Below are positions 8,579-17,094 of a stretch of 64,000 bases of DNA, piece by piece. Source of the stretch: Saprospiraceae bacterium (lineage in GTDB: Bacteria > Bacteroidota > Bacteroidia > Chitinophagales > Saprospiraceae); the NCBI GenBank assembly GCA_016710265.1, contig JADJJL010000007.1, forward strand, positions 248,001 through 312,000. Direction: 5' to 3'. The position numbers were made by a program, and so were the translations under genes. The notes beneath the pieces were generated by a model. The model saw only the letters and a list, made by a program, of their open reading frames with translations, was not told where the DNA came from and did no database searches. Every line of letters begins with the position of its first letter. Positions within the stretch are counted from its first letter, which is position 1.

Positions 8579-9358
8579 TTATCTTCTTTTTTCCCTACGT
8601 CCACCTTTGTCTCCACCTCTTCCGCCACGATCAGGTCTTTCACCACCTCTTTCCGGGCGATCTTGTCTTTCACCACCTCTAAATGGCTTGTTCTCTTTTT
8701 TCGCAAGACCTACTAAAGGAGATAAATCTCTTTTAGTAAACACTTCTCCTTTGCAAATCCAGACTTTAATTCCAATTTTCCCATAAACTGTCAAAGCCTC
8801 TCTGATAGCATAGTCAATATCGGCTCTGAATGTGTGAAGCGGAATACGTCCTTCTTTATATTCTTCCGAACGGGCCATCTCTGCTCCATTCAACCTGCCT
8901 GAGATTCTAATCTTTACACCTTCAGCACCTGCGCGCATGGTAGACTGAATGGCCATTTTTATAGCCCGACGATAATTTATCCTGGATTCAATTTGTTTGG
9001 CAACTGAATCTCCAACTATAATAGCATCAAGTTCAGGTTTGCGTATCTCGATGATGTTAATTTGAACATCTTGATCGGTCAACTTCTTTAACTCTTCTTT
9101 GATTCTATCAACTTCGGTACCACCTTTTCCGATAATTATACCCGGTCTCGAAGTCTGAATAGAAACGGTAATCCGCTTAAGTGTTCGCTCAATGACTACC
9201 CTAGCTATTCCTCCTTTGGCGATTCTGGCATCCAGATAATTTCGAATTTTTTCATCCTCCACTACTTTTTGTGCCATGTTGTTACCACCAAACCAGCTAG
9301 ATTCCCATCCCCTGATGATTCCTAACCTGTTTCCAATTGGATTTGCCTTTTGACCCAT
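8579..9358 (-). CDS. rpsC: 30S ribosomal protein S3 with RGG-rich tail
   Basis: 259 aa. The KH domain (SRPGIIIGKGGTEVDRIKEE) and the C-terminal uS3 domain (ISGRLNGAEMARSEEYKEGR, then GKIGIKVWICKGE) are intact. The last 35 or so residues are a low-complexity extension rich in Arg and Gly, with RGGERQDRPERGGERPDRGG, absent from shorter S3 proteins such as the E. coli one (about 233 aa). S3 lines the mRNA entry channel. The tail may add RNA contacts (inference). Confidence 0.96.
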   Translation of the reverse strand: MGQKANPIGNRLGIIRGWESSWFGGNNMAQKVVEDEKIRNYLDARIAKGGIARVVIERTLKRITVSIQTSRPGIIIGKGGTEVDRIKEELKKLTDQDVQINIIEIRKPELDAIIVGDSVAKQIESRINYRRAIKMAIQSTMRAGAEGVKIRISGRLNGAEMARSEEYKEGRIPLHTFRADIDYAIREALTVYGKIGIKVWICKGEVFTKRDLSPLVGLAKKENKPFRGGERQDRPERGGERPDRGGRGGDKGGRREKRR

Positions 9359-9392
9359 TTAATGTTTAATTTACTATCGTTTAATGATCTAT

Positions 9393-9740
9393 TTAAATCT
9401 CTTTATTTGCCACTATTAAAGTAACATGATTTCTGCGTTTTCTAATTCTGTGCGCCCTTCCATGGGGTGCAGGTTGAAATCTTTTTAAAACAGTTCCACC
9501 ATCCACAAAAGCCGTTTTGACGAATAACTCATAGTCATCAGCAGCACCTTCTCCATGTTTTTGTTCCCAATTATTAATCGCGGAAAGAAGTAATTTTTCA
9601 AGCCATTCAGAAGCTTCCTTTTTTGTAAACTTCAATATATGCAATGCTTGGTTCACCTTCTTGCCCCTAATTAAATCAACGACAAGTCTCATTTTACGAG
9701 GTGACATCGGACAGTTTCTTAATTTAGCTACAGCTTCCAT
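9393..9740 (-). CDS. rplV: 50S ribosomal protein L22
   Basis: 115 aa. The stretch LRNCPMSPRKMRLVVDLIRG and the beta-hairpin region RFQPAPHGRAHRIRKRRNHV identify uL22, whose hairpin reaches into the nascent-peptide tunnel and influences macrolide action. It lies 24 bp after rpsS and 34 bp before rpsC. Confidence 0.97.
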   Translation of the reverse strand: MEAVAKLRNCPMSPRKMRLVVDLIRGKKVNQALHILKFTKKEASEWLEKLLLSAINNWEQKHGEGAADDYELFVKTAFVDGGTVLKRFQPAPHGRAHRIRKRRNHVTLIVANKEI

Positions 9741-9764
9741 TATTTTTATCTCTTTAAGATTATA

Positions 9765-10028
9765 TTATCTGTTACCTGAATGACCTTTAAATGTACGTGT
9801 TGGAGCAAATTCTCCCAATTTATGACCAACCATATTTTCTGATACATAGACTGGTATAAATGATTTTCCGTTATGCACAGCAATGGTTTCGCCAACCATA
9901 TCCGGAATAATCATAGATGCTCTGCTCCAAGTTTTGATCACAGATTTTCTAGTAGTTTCCTTTGCTTTTTGAATTTTTTCCAAAAGCTTAAAATGTATAT
10001 ACGGTCCTTTTTTAATTGATCTTGCCAT
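9765..10028 (-). CDS. rpsS: 30S ribosomal protein S19
   Basis: 87 aa. It begins MARSIKKGPYIHFKLLEKI and ends GHKLGEFAPTRTFKGHSGNR, the uS19 signature. S19 forms a complex with S13 in the 30S head near the A site. It lies 26 bp after rplB and 24 bp before rplV. Confidence 0.97.
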   Translation of the reverse strand: MARSIKKGPYIHFKLLEKIQKAKETTRKSVIKTWSRASMIIPDMVGETIAVHNGKSFIPVYVSENMVGHKLGEFAPTRTFKGHSGNR

Positions 10029-10054
10029 AATATATAGAAGATTATTAGATTGAA

Positions 10055-10888
10055 TTATTTTTTAGTAGATTTCCTTTTTGAAATAATTAAATTGTCTGAA
10101 TGCTTATGAGGGCTTCTAGTTTTTAAACCTTTTGAAAACTGACCATTTCTTGACCTAGGTTGGCCTCCAGAAGAACGACCTTCACCACCTCCCATTGGGT
10201 GATCTACAGGATTCATTGCGACACCCCTTACCCTGGATCTGAATCCCAACCATCTGTATCGACCTGCTTTACCTACTGATTCCAAGCTATGGTCTGGATT
10301 TGAAGTTGATCCAATGGTTGCTTTACAAGTCATTAGCACTCTTCTGATTTCACCGGAAGGCATTTTGATAACCGCATAACGATCTTCTTTTCCCATCATG
10401 GTGGCTGAAGTTCCAGCTGATCTTACCATCGCAGCTCCTTGACCTGGATGCAATTCAATATTATGAATACTAGATCCTAAAGGTACTTCTGATAAAGGCA
10501 AAGCATTTCCAATTTCTGGAGCTGCTCCTGCGCCACTTAAAACTTTAGCATCCACTTTAAGTCCATTGGGTGCAATTATATACCTTTTTTCACCATCAGC
10601 ATACCAAAGTAATGCGATAAATGCCGTCCGATTTGGATCGTATTCAATAGATTTTACTGTTGCAGGTACCCCATCCTTATTTCTAAGAAAATCAATGATC
10701 CTATATTTTCGTTTATGTCCACCACCTCTATTTCTAGTAGTACGGCGTCCTTGATTGTTTCGACCTCCAGTGGATGATTTGGATGCCATCAATGATTTTT
10801 CAGGAACATCTGTGGTAAGTTCCTCAAATGTATTTGCTACCCTAAATCGGGTTCCCGGGGTTACTGGTTTTAATTTCTTAACAGGCAT
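10055..10888 (-). CDS. rplB: 50S ribosomal protein L2
   Basis: 277 aa. The RNA-binding N-terminal domain shows RRTTRNRGGGHKRKYRIIDF, and the C-terminal part shows RGVAMNPVDHPMGGGEGRSS, which includes the His strongly conserved near the peptidyl transferase centre. L2 is required for subunit association. It lies 11 bp after rplW and 26 bp before rpsS. Confidence 0.98.
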   Translation of the reverse strand: MPVKKLKPVTPGTRFRVANTFEELTTDVPEKSLMASKSSTGGRNNQGRRTTRNRGGGHKRKYRIIDFLRNKDGVPATVKSIEYDPNRTAFIALLWYADGEKRYIIAPNGLKVDAKVLSGAGAAPEIGNALPLSEVPLGSSIHNIELHPGQGAAMVRSAGTSATMMGKEDRYAVIKMPSGEIRRVLMTCKATIGSTSNPDHSLESVGKAGRYRWLGFRSRVRGVAMNPVDHPMGGGEGRSSGGQPRSRNGQFSKGLKTRSPHKHSDNLIISKRKSTKK

Positions 10889-10899
10889 AAGGCTTGTTT

Positions 10900-11196
10900 T
10901 TATTCTTCACTATAAATGTTAATCTCTTCTCCAGCTGCCAAAGTCACTATTGCTTTTTTATAAGCGGACTTACGGCCTCTGAGCATATTTCTTTTTGTAT
11001 TCCTTACCACTTCTTTTCCTGGCATAACCATCGTGTTTACAGATTCTACTGCCACATTGTACATGCTGCTTATAGCTTTCTGAATTTCAATTTTATTAGC
11101 ATCACGACGCACCACAAATGTATATTGGTTACTGCTTTTTGAAAGCTTCTCTGCTTTTTCAGTGATTACAGGTTTTATAATTATTTCTTTTACCAT
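10900..11196 (-). CDS. rplW: 50S ribosomal protein L23
   Basis: 98 aa. The stretches IIIKPVITEKAEKLSKSSNQ, YTFVVRRDANKIEIQKAISS and KSAYKKAIVTLAAGEEI fit uL23, the docking site for trigger factor and SRP at the exit tunnel. It lies 11 bp from both rplD and rplB in the S10 section. Confidence 0.96.
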   Translation of the reverse strand: MVKEIIIKPVITEKAEKLSKSSNQYTFVVRRDANKIEIQKAISSMYNVAVESVNTMVMPGKEVVRNTKRNMLRGRKSAYKKAIVTLAAGEEINIYSEE

Positions 11197-11207
11197 TTTA
11201 TGACGAT

Positions 11208-11834
11208 TTAACTTAATGTTTCAGAAATTTTCTTGATACTTGACTCTAACAAAAGCATGCTTTTGCAATTAAGAATATCATACGGATTTAAATCTGTGGC
11301 TATTCTTAAATGGGCTTTTTCAATATTTCTTCCTGAATAATAAAAAGGTTGGTTATACTCTGGGGCCACGATCAAGGTCTTAACTCCATTTAAACCAAGA
11401 TTTTTTAGAATATTGTTAAACTCCTTGGTTTTCGGAGTTTCAAATCCAAAATCCTCTATAATCGTTATTTTAGCATTTGCAGCAAGCTGAGACAAAGCTG
11501 ATTTTCGGGCTAGCGATTTAACTTTTTTGTTTAGCTTTTGAGTATAATCTCTTGGGTGAGGACCAAAAGCACGTCCACCACCTTTAAACATAGGATTCTT
11601 TAAAGATCCAGCTCGAGCACCACCAGTACCCTTTTGTCTTTTAAACTTTTTTGTGGTACGGTGCACATCACCTCTTTCGGTAGAGTCGTGAGTTCCTTGT
11701 CTCTGGTTGGCAAGATATTCTTTAACTGCTAAATACAATACATGTTCGTTAGGTTGAATTCCGAAAATCGAATCCGGTAATTCAGCCTGCCTTCCGGTAC
11801 TTTGGCCTGCTGTATTTAATATGTCTAGCTTCAT
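11208..11834 (-). CDS. rplD: 50S ribosomal protein L4
   Basis: 208 aa. The loop region GDVHRTTKKFKRQKGTGGAR and GGRAFGPHPRDYTQKLNKKV identify uL4, whose extended loop lines the exit tunnel. In gamma-proteobacteria L4 also represses the S10 operon; no matching leader was demonstrated here. It overlaps rplC by 4 bp (11831-11834), implying translational coupling. Confidence 0.97.
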   Translation of the reverse strand: MKLDILNTAGQSTGRQAELPDSIFGIQPNEHVLYLAVKEYLANQRQGTHDSTERGDVHRTTKKFKRQKGTGGARAGSLKNPMFKGGGRAFGPHPRDYTQKLNKKVKSLARKSALSQLAANAKITIIEDFGFETPKTKEFNNILKNLGLNGVKTLIVAPEYNQPFYYSGRNIEKAHLRIATDLNPYDILNCKSMLLLESSIKKISETLS

Positions 11835-12463
11835 GACTTTATACTTTTTTCAATGATAACAATAGATCCTTTATGACCAGGTATCGCGCCTCTTATTAAC
11901 AGAAGATTTTGATCCTCCATAATTTTAGCAATTTTTAAATTTTTAACTTTAACCTGCCCACCACCTGTACGACCAGCCATTCTTAAACCTTTTACTACTT
12001 TTGATGGATAAGAGGATGCACCAATTGATCCTGGTGCTCGACCTCTATTGTGCTGGCCGTGTGTGGCGTTTTGTACACCACCAAATCCGTGTCTCTTTAC
12101 AACACCCTGAAATCCTTTACCTTTTGTAACCCCCGTGGCGTGTACAGTATCACCTTCACTAAAAATTTCAGAGATACTGATAGTTTCTCCCAGATTCTTA
12201 TTCAGCAATAAATTTTTAAACTCTCTTGACTCCTTCATCGCTTCAACTCCGGCTTTAGCAAAATGTCCAGTTATGGCTCCATTCGCATTTTTTGCCTTCT
12301 TTGACCCGTAGGACAATTGAATTGAAGAATACCCGTCAGAATCTTCAGTTTTTACTTGTGTAACAACATTTGGTGAGGCTTGTACGACAGTTACCGCAAT
12401 GGCTTTACCATCTGCTGCGTAAATACTGGTCATCCCTACCTTTGTTCCTATTAATCCATTCAC
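11831..12463 (-). CDS. rplC: 50S ribosomal protein L3
   Basis: 210 aa. It begins MNGLIGTKVGMTSIYAADGK and contains GVTKGKGFQGVVKRHGFGG and RTPGSIGASS-like sequence (GRAPGSIGASSYPSKVVKGL), the uL3 hallmarks. L3 is one of the first proteins in 50S assembly and reaches the peptidyl transferase centre. A 79-bp spacer with a hairpin separates it from rpsJ. Confidence 0.97.
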   Translation of the reverse strand: MNGLIGTKVGMTSIYAADGKAIAVTVVQASPNVVTQVKTEDSDGYSSIQLSYGSKKAKNANGAITGHFAKAGVEAMKESREFKNLLLNKNLGETISISEIFSEGDTVHATGVTKGKGFQGVVKRHGFGGVQNATHGQHNRGRAPGSIGASSYPSKVVKGLRMAGRTGGGQVKVKNLKIAKIMEDQNLLLIRGAIPGHKGSIVIIEKSIKS

Positions 12464-12490
12464 AATCGTATAGTTTTATGGTTAATTTAA

Positions 12491-12515
12491 GCCAGAGAAG
12501 CTACGCAACTCTGAC
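12491..12515 (-). promoter_or_regulatory. Hairpin in the rpsJ-rplC spacer
   Basis: On the reverse strand GTCAGAG and CTCTGGC pair over 7 bp (one G-U) around an 11-nt loop. No T run follows, so it is not a simple terminator. The 79-bp spacer is the longest in the ribosomal cluster apart from its upstream leader. It could be an mRNA processing or ribosomal-protein-binding site; that role is inference. Confidence 0.35.
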
Positions 12516-12542
12516 AAAAACAAAATTTCAATTTTTAAAAAA

Positions 12543-12851
12543 TTAGGATAATTTGACTTGAATGTCAACACCGCTGGGGAGTTCGAGCTTTGACAATGCA
12601 TCCACTGTTTTAGGAGTGGGTGTATAAATCTCGATCAACCTTTTATGAGTCCGAAGTTGGAACTGCTCCCGAGCTTTTTTATTTACGTGCGGGGACCGCA
12701 AAACCGTAAATATTTCTTTCTCAGTTGGCAGTGGAATCGGACCGGCAACAACTGCACCGCTATTGCGAACAGTCTTGACAATCTTCTCCGTACTCTTATC
12801 AACCAAATTATGGTCGTAAGAACGAAGCTTTATCCGAATTTTTTGATTCAT
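12543..12851 (-). CDS. rpsJ: 30S ribosomal protein S10
   Basis: 102 aa. It begins MNQKIRIKLRSYDHNLVDKS, with PIPLPTEKEIFTVLRSPHVN and REQFQLRTHKRLIEIYTPT, the uS10 (NusE) signature. S10 is part of the 30S head and also acts in NusB-NusE antitermination. It lies 34 bp after fusA, the common junction between str and S10 sections. Confidence 0.97.
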   Translation of the reverse strand: MNQKIRIKLRSYDHNLVDKSTEKIVKTVRNSGAVVAGPIPLPTEKEIFTVLRSPHVNKKAREQFQLRTHKRLIEIYTPTPKTVDALSKLELPSGVDIQVKLS

Positions 12852-12885
12852 GCCTTAATGAATTTTTATATTTATTTATTTAATA

Positions 12886-15039
12886 TTAAACTTTTACTGT
12901 TCCTTTAGCTTTGGCAATCACATCTTCAGCGATTTGCTTTGGCACAGGAGCATAATGTGAAAACTCCATTGTCGAACTAGCTCTACCTGAAGTTATCGTT
13001 CTTAATTGAGTGACATATCCAAACATTTCAGACAATGGCACATCAGCTTGAATGGCTACAGCTCCACCCATTCGTGGTTCCTGACCTTTTGGCAATCCTC
13101 TCCTCCTGTTAAGGTCACCAATCACAGGACCTACATAATCCTCAGGAGTAATTACTTCCAATTTCATGATGGGTTCTAAAATATGAGGTGCTGTCTTTGG
13201 CGCAGCCTCTCTGAATCCATCCTTAGCACAGATTTCAAATGCCTGCGGTTTGGAGTCGACCGCATGCATAGATCCATCATAAACACGAATCTTCATACTG
13301 TCTAAGTTATAACCCGCAAGGATTCCTTGGCTCATCATTGAGTCAAATCCTTTTGTAATCGCTGGAACATATGATTTATCAATAGATCCTCCAAATATGT
13401 CCCAAACAAATTGCATTTTAGTCTTACCTGACTTATATTCTTCACTTTCAAGAAAAGTATCATCTGCAGGTCCTATTGAAAAAGCAATATCTGCAAACAA
13501 TCCAGATCCTCCTGTTTGTTTCTTTAATCTCTCGCGATGCTCAACAGTCTTGGTCATCGCTTCTTTATAATTTACTTGTGGGGCACCTTGGTTACACTCC
13601 ACATTAAACTCTCTTCTTAATCTATCCACGATAATTTCGAGGTGTAGCTCTCCCATACCACTAATGATGGTCTGGCCAGAATTTTCATCGGTGTAAACTC
13701 TAAATGTGGGATCTTCTTCAGCCAATTTTGCCAAAGCCATTCCTAATTTATCTTGATCCTTTTGCGTTTTTGGTTCTATAGCTATAGAAATAACAGGTTC
13801 TGGAAAAACCATAGCTTCCAATATGATTGGATAGTTTTCATCACACAAGGTATCACCAGTTTTAATGTCTTTAAAACCTACAGCAGCCGCAATATCTCCT
13901 GCTTCAACATACTCAATTGACTTACGATCATTCGCATGCATTAAAAATAAACGAGAAATTCTCTCTTTATCTGTGGTTATACGATCCTTGTCTGATCTAA
14001 CTTTCATGACATAGGAGCCTGCGTTTAATCTACCTGAATACACTCTTAAAAATACAAGTCTACCTACAAAAGGATCTGTGGCTACTTTGAAGGCTAGTGC
14101 AGCAAATGGCTCATCAACTGAAGGTCTTCTACTTAATTCTGCATCAGTTTTAGGATCAGTACCGTGTACCGCATCCACATCCAATGGGCTTGGAAGGAAA
14201 GCACAAACCGCATCTAAAACTGCTTGTACTCCTTTATTCTTAAAAGCAGAACCGCACATCATCGGTACAAACTTCATGTCGCACACAGCTGCCCGTATGG
14301 CATCAATCATTTCTTGCTCTGTGATAGTGTCTGGATTATCAAAAAATTTGATCATCAGATCATCGTCGTATTCTGCTATATTTTCTATCAACGATTGACG
14401 ATATTCTTGAACAATATCTGCAATATCTGCGGGGATTGGAATTTCAGTGAAGCTCATTCCTTTAGATTCATCATCCCAGACAATTGCTTTGTTAGTAATT
14501 AAATCTACAACACCTTTAAAATGTTCTTCAGATCCTATTGGAACTTGAAGTGGGACAGCATTGGATCCCAACATTTTCTTCACTTGGTTGACTACCATAA
14601 AGAAATCTGCTCCTTGACGATCCATTTTATTTACGAAACCTAATCTAGGGACTTTGTAATTATCCGCAAGCCTCCAGTTGGTTTCAGATTGAGGTTCTAC
14701 CCCATCCACTGCTGAAAATAAAAATACCAAGCCATCCAATATTCTTAATGACCTGTTTACCTCTACAGTAAAATCAACGTGTCCCGGAGTATCGATGATG
14801 TTAACTACAAAATCTTTATCTTTCCAAATCCAATTGGTTTGCGTTGCTGCAGAAGTAATGGTTATACCTCTTTCTTGTTCCTGCGCCATCCAATCCATTG
14901 TAGCAGCGCCGTCATGAACTTCACCAATTTTATGAGTTAAACCCGTATAATATAAAATTCGCTCAGTTGTAGTTGTCTTACCAGCATCAATGTGAGCTGC
15001 AATTCCTATATTTCTTAATAAATTTAAATCCTTTGCCAT
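12886..15039 (-). CDS. fusA: Elongation factor G
   Basis: 717 aa, full length. The GTPase domain has G1 AHIDAGKTT (about residue 15), the G2/G3 region ERGITITSAA and DTPGHVDF, and G4 NKMD. Domains II to V follow, with the C-terminal GYVTQLRTITSGRASSTMEF. EF-G drives tRNA-mRNA translocation and, with RRF, ribosome recycling. It is the third gene of the str section (rpsL-rpsG-fusA), 12 bp after rpsG, supporting its role as the canonical copy. Confidence 0.98.
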   Translation of the reverse strand: MAKDLNLLRNIGIAAHIDAGKTTTTERILYYTGLTHKIGEVHDGAATMDWMAQEQERGITITSAATQTNWIWKDKDFVVNIIDTPGHVDFTVEVNRSLRILDGLVFLFSAVDGVEPQSETNWRLADNYKVPRLGFVNKMDRQGADFFMVVNQVKKMLGSNAVPLQVPIGSEEHFKGVVDLITNKAIVWDDESKGMSFTEIPIPADIADIVQEYRQSLIENIAEYDDDLMIKFFDNPDTITEQEMIDAIRAAVCDMKFVPMMCGSAFKNKGVQAVLDAVCAFLPSPLDVDAVHGTDPKTDAELSRRPSVDEPFAALAFKVATDPFVGRLVFLRVYSGRLNAGSYVMKVRSDKDRITTDKERISRLFLMHANDRKSIEYVEAGDIAAAVGFKDIKTGDTLCDENYPIILEAMVFPEPVISIAIEPKTQKDQDKLGMALAKLAEEDPTFRVYTDENSGQTIISGMGELHLEIIVDRLRREFNVECNQGAPQVNYKEAMTKTVEHRERLKKQTGGSGLFADIAFSIGPADDTFLESEEYKSGKTKMQFVWDIFGGSIDKSYVPAITKGFDSMMSQGILAGYNLDSMKIRVYDGSMHAVDSKPQAFEICAKDGFREAAPKTAPHILEPIMKLEVITPEDYVGPVIGDLNRRRGLPKGQEPRMGGAVAIQADVPLSEMFGYVTQLRTITSGRASSTMEFSHYAPVPKQIAEDVIAKAKGTVKV

Positions 15040-15051
15040 GAGTTCTCGTGA

Positions 15052-15519
15052 TTACACTTTAAAGTGAGCAAATGCCCTGTTTGATTCTGCCATTTTGTGC
15101 GTATCCTCTTTTTTCTTTACCGCTGCACCTTCACCTTTTGAAGCCGCAATGATCTCGGAAGCCAATTTATCAGCCATTCCTTTTCCAGCGCGAGCTCTTG
15201 AATATTTAATCAACCACTTAATTCCAATGGATAGTTTTCGGGCAGGACGCATTTCCATTGGGATTTGGAATGTCGCACCTCCAATTCTTTTTGGCCTTAC
15301 TTCCACATGTGGCATTACATTGTTTAGTGCTTTTTTCCAAACTTCGTGTGGATTTTCTGTTGTTTTGGTTTCAACAGTATCCATTGCACTATAAAATATA
15401 TGGTATGCTGTACTTTTTTTTCCTTGCCACAACATGTTGTTCACAAACTGGGTCACCATAGTATCTCCAAATCTTGGATCTGGCTCTAATATTCTCTTCT
15501 TTGGTTTATGTTTTCTCAT
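15052..15519 (-). CDS. rpsG: 30S ribosomal protein S7
   Basis: 155 aa. It has PDPRFGDTMVTQFVNNMLWQ near the N-terminus and MPHVEVRPKRIGGATFQIPM with RPARKLSIGIKWLIKYSRAR, the uS7 signature. S7 starts assembly of the 30S head and lies near the E site. It sits 43 bp after rpsL and 12 bp before fusA. Confidence 0.98.
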   Translation of the reverse strand: MRKHKPKKRILEPDPRFGDTMVTQFVNNMLWQGKKSTAYHIFYSAMDTVETKTTENPHEVWKKALNNVMPHVEVRPKRIGGATFQIPMEMRPARKLSIGIKWLIKYSRARAGKGMADKLASEIIAASKGEGAAVKKKEDTHKMAESNRAFAHFKV

Positions 15520-15562
15520 GATTTATAATCCTGTAAACTTTTCTAATGTATTGATTATCAAA

Positions 15563-15937
15563 TTATTTTTTTGGTCTTTTGGTACCATATCTGGACCTAC
15601 TTTGCTTTCTATTGTTCACTCCGGCAGTATCCAATGCACCTCTTACAATGGTGTATCTTACTCCTGGCAAATCTTTTACCCTTCCCCCGCGAACCAAAAC
15701 GATTGAGTGTTCCTGTAAGTTATGTCCTTCCCCAGGTATATAACAAATAACTTCCATGCCATTTACCAGACGTACTTTAGCCACTTTTCTTAAAGCGGAG
15801 TTTGGCTTTTTAGGAGTTGTAGTGTATACACGGGTACACACTCCCCTTTTTTGAGGATTAGCCTGAAGAGCTCTGGATTTACTTTTGTATTCCACCACTT
15901 CACGACCTTTTCTAATCAACTGGTTAATAGTAGGCAT
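15563..15937 (-). CDS. rpsL: 30S ribosomal protein S12
   Basis: 124 aa. It begins MPTINQLIRKGREVV and contains TPKKPNSALRKVAKVRL and GGRVKDLPGVRYTIVRG. The two Lys positions whose substitution usually gives streptomycin resistance (in KKPNSAL and GRVKDLPG) are the wild-type Lys, so a streptomycin-sensitive S12 is expected. First gene of the superoperon, with a consensus promoter about 90 bp upstream. Confidence 0.98.
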   Translation of the reverse strand: MPTINQLIRKGREVVEYKSKSRALQANPQKRGVCTRVYTTTPKKPNSALRKVAKVRLVNGMEVICYIPGEGHNLQEHSIVLVRGGRVKDLPGVRYTIVRGALDTAGVNNRKQSRSRYGTKRPKK

Positions 15938-16025
15938 AATTTATAAAATCAATTTAATTGCTTCTTACTTACTTAAATTATTAAAAATCAATACCTTATA
16001 GACACACGTATACCATAAGGAGACG

Positions 16026-16056
16026 CAAAGGTAATATACTTTCACAAAATCACAAA
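16026..16056 (-). promoter_or_regulatory. Bacteroidota-type promoter of the str/ribosomal superoperon
   Basis: On the reverse strand TTTG (16053-16056) is followed by exactly 19 nt and then TACCTTTG (16026-16033). This matches the Bacteroidota -33/-7 consensus TTTG-N19-TAnnTTTG. The leader to the rpsL start at 15937 would be about 85 nt. It is the only perfect two-box match I noticed ahead of the cluster and could drive the whole 16-kb unit. Confidence 0.75.
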
Positions 16057-16078
16057 GACTTAAAAATATTTTTCTTCA

Positions 16079-16086
16079 TAGATTTG
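16079..16086 (+). promoter_or_regulatory. Possible -7 box for the acetyltransferase gene
   Basis: TAGATTTG matches the Bacteroidota -7 consensus TAnnTTTG and lies 23 bp before the ATG at 16109. No TTTG occurs 19 bp upstream, so only half of the promoter is supported. Confidence 0.35.
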
Positions 16087-16108
16087 CTGATTAACAAGCT
16101 ATTAAAAT

Positions 16109-16561
16109 ATGAATGAGCAAATTAAGATCCGCCAAATGGACGATCAGGATGCAATTTCTGTCCAAAACTTAATACAAGATTTAGCTAATTTTGAAAAATG
16201 TCCAAATGAGGTAAATACTAGCTATTCTGATGTACAGTTGAGTCTAAGTCAAGGCCTTATTAAAGGAATTGTAGCCATAAATTTAGTGGAAGAAGTTATT
16301 GGAATGGCAATATTTTTCCCTTACTACTCTACCTGGAATGGCAAAACACTATATTTAGAAGATTTTTATGTGAGGCCTGAATATCGTTCGCACGGAGTCG
16401 GACAATTACTTTTTGACGAATATATTAATCAAGCAAAAGCTTTTGGGGCTAAAATGCTTAAATGGCAAGTCTTGGATTGGAATGTGGAAGCCAAAAAATT
16501 TTATTTAAAAAACGGGGCAAGGTTTTTTCCAGGCTGGGAAAATGGAATTATTAAATTATAA
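16109..16561 (+). CDS. GNAT-family N-acetyltransferase, SSAT-like
   Basis: 150 aa, a single GNAT domain. The acetyl-CoA-binding motif A is visible as YLEDFYVRPEYRSHGVGQLL (about residues 90-109), and motif B as WNVEAKKFYLKNGARF. The arrangement (FFPYYSTWNGKTLYLEDFYV) is close to spermidine/spermine or diamine N-acetyltransferases, so a polyamine-like amine is a reasonable but unproven substrate. It is transcribed divergently from the ribosomal cluster and has no co-directional neighbour. Confidence 0.85.
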   Translation: MNEQIKIRQMDDQDAISVQNLIQDLANFEKCPNEVNTSYSDVQLSLSQGLIKGIVAINLVEEVIGMAIFFPYYSTWNGKTLYLEDFYVRPEYRSHGVGQLLFDEYINQAKAFGAKMLKWQVLDWNVEAKKFYLKNGARFFPGWENGIIKL

Positions 16562-16638
16562 TTCTTAAACCCTAATAAAAGGATAAGAAATCAAATAATA
16601 TAAAACTCTATCCAGGTAATCAACTAAACTTTGAAATT

Positions 16639-17094
16639 CTAAGAATTGTTCGAATAGACTGGAAGTGTATTTTCAGCCGATATTTTTGAATTCTCGAAGT
16701 CAATTTTTACAATCAAACTTTGTATTCCAGTGGTTATACAAAGCCATGACGAAGCTAATACGCAATTATATCTTGATACCTGGTCCCAAACATCCTGAGA
16801 TAATTGATGGTTAAAAGACTTGCATTCAATGAGAATGAAGGCTTCTCCTTTTCGATTAAAAACAACAATGTCAAACCGTTTAGAAAGCCCATTCAATTTA
16901 ATCATTCGTTCAACAGCCATGGTTGAATATCCGTAACCCAGCACATCATGCAAATATATAAGCATCAGTTGTCTTACGTACTCCTCAGAAGAAAATTTAA
17001 TCCACTTTCTCCTGACTGGATCAAATAAGAATTGATCATCCTTACGCTGGATACGATCCTTGAGCAAGTCAAGTTTCAAATCGATAAAATTCAT
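16639..17094 (-). CDS. HsdR N-terminal-like (PD-(D/E)xK fold) protein
   Basis: 151 aa. The segment KRFDIVVFNRKGEAFILIEC followed by K (about residues 72-92) fits the PD-(D/E)xK nuclease core: D, a strand, then E-C-K. This is the small type I restriction HsdR_N_2-type family common in Bacteroidota. It stands alone, without hsdM, hsdS or an HsdR motor, so it is not a complete restriction system. Its start overlaps the end of the next upstream gene by 4 bp (17091-17094), so the two are probably co-translated. DNA cleavage is not shown. Confidence 0.75.
   Translation of the reverse strand: MNFIDLKLDLLKDRIQRKDDQFLFDPVRRKWIKFSSEEYVRQLMLIYLHDVLGYGYSTMAVERMIKLNGLSKRFDIVVFNRKGEAFILIECKSFNHQLSQDVWDQVSRYNCVLASSWLCITTGIQSLIVKIDFENSKISAENTLPVYSNNS

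Noticed and set aside
14078..14398. Forward ORF of 106 aa opposite fusA
   Set aside because: Low-complexity shadow of a strongly conserved gene with no start context or homology signal.
16639..17094. A type I restriction-modification system
   Set aside because: Only an isolated HsdR_N-like domain is present; there is no methyltransferase, specificity subunit or translocase nearby.
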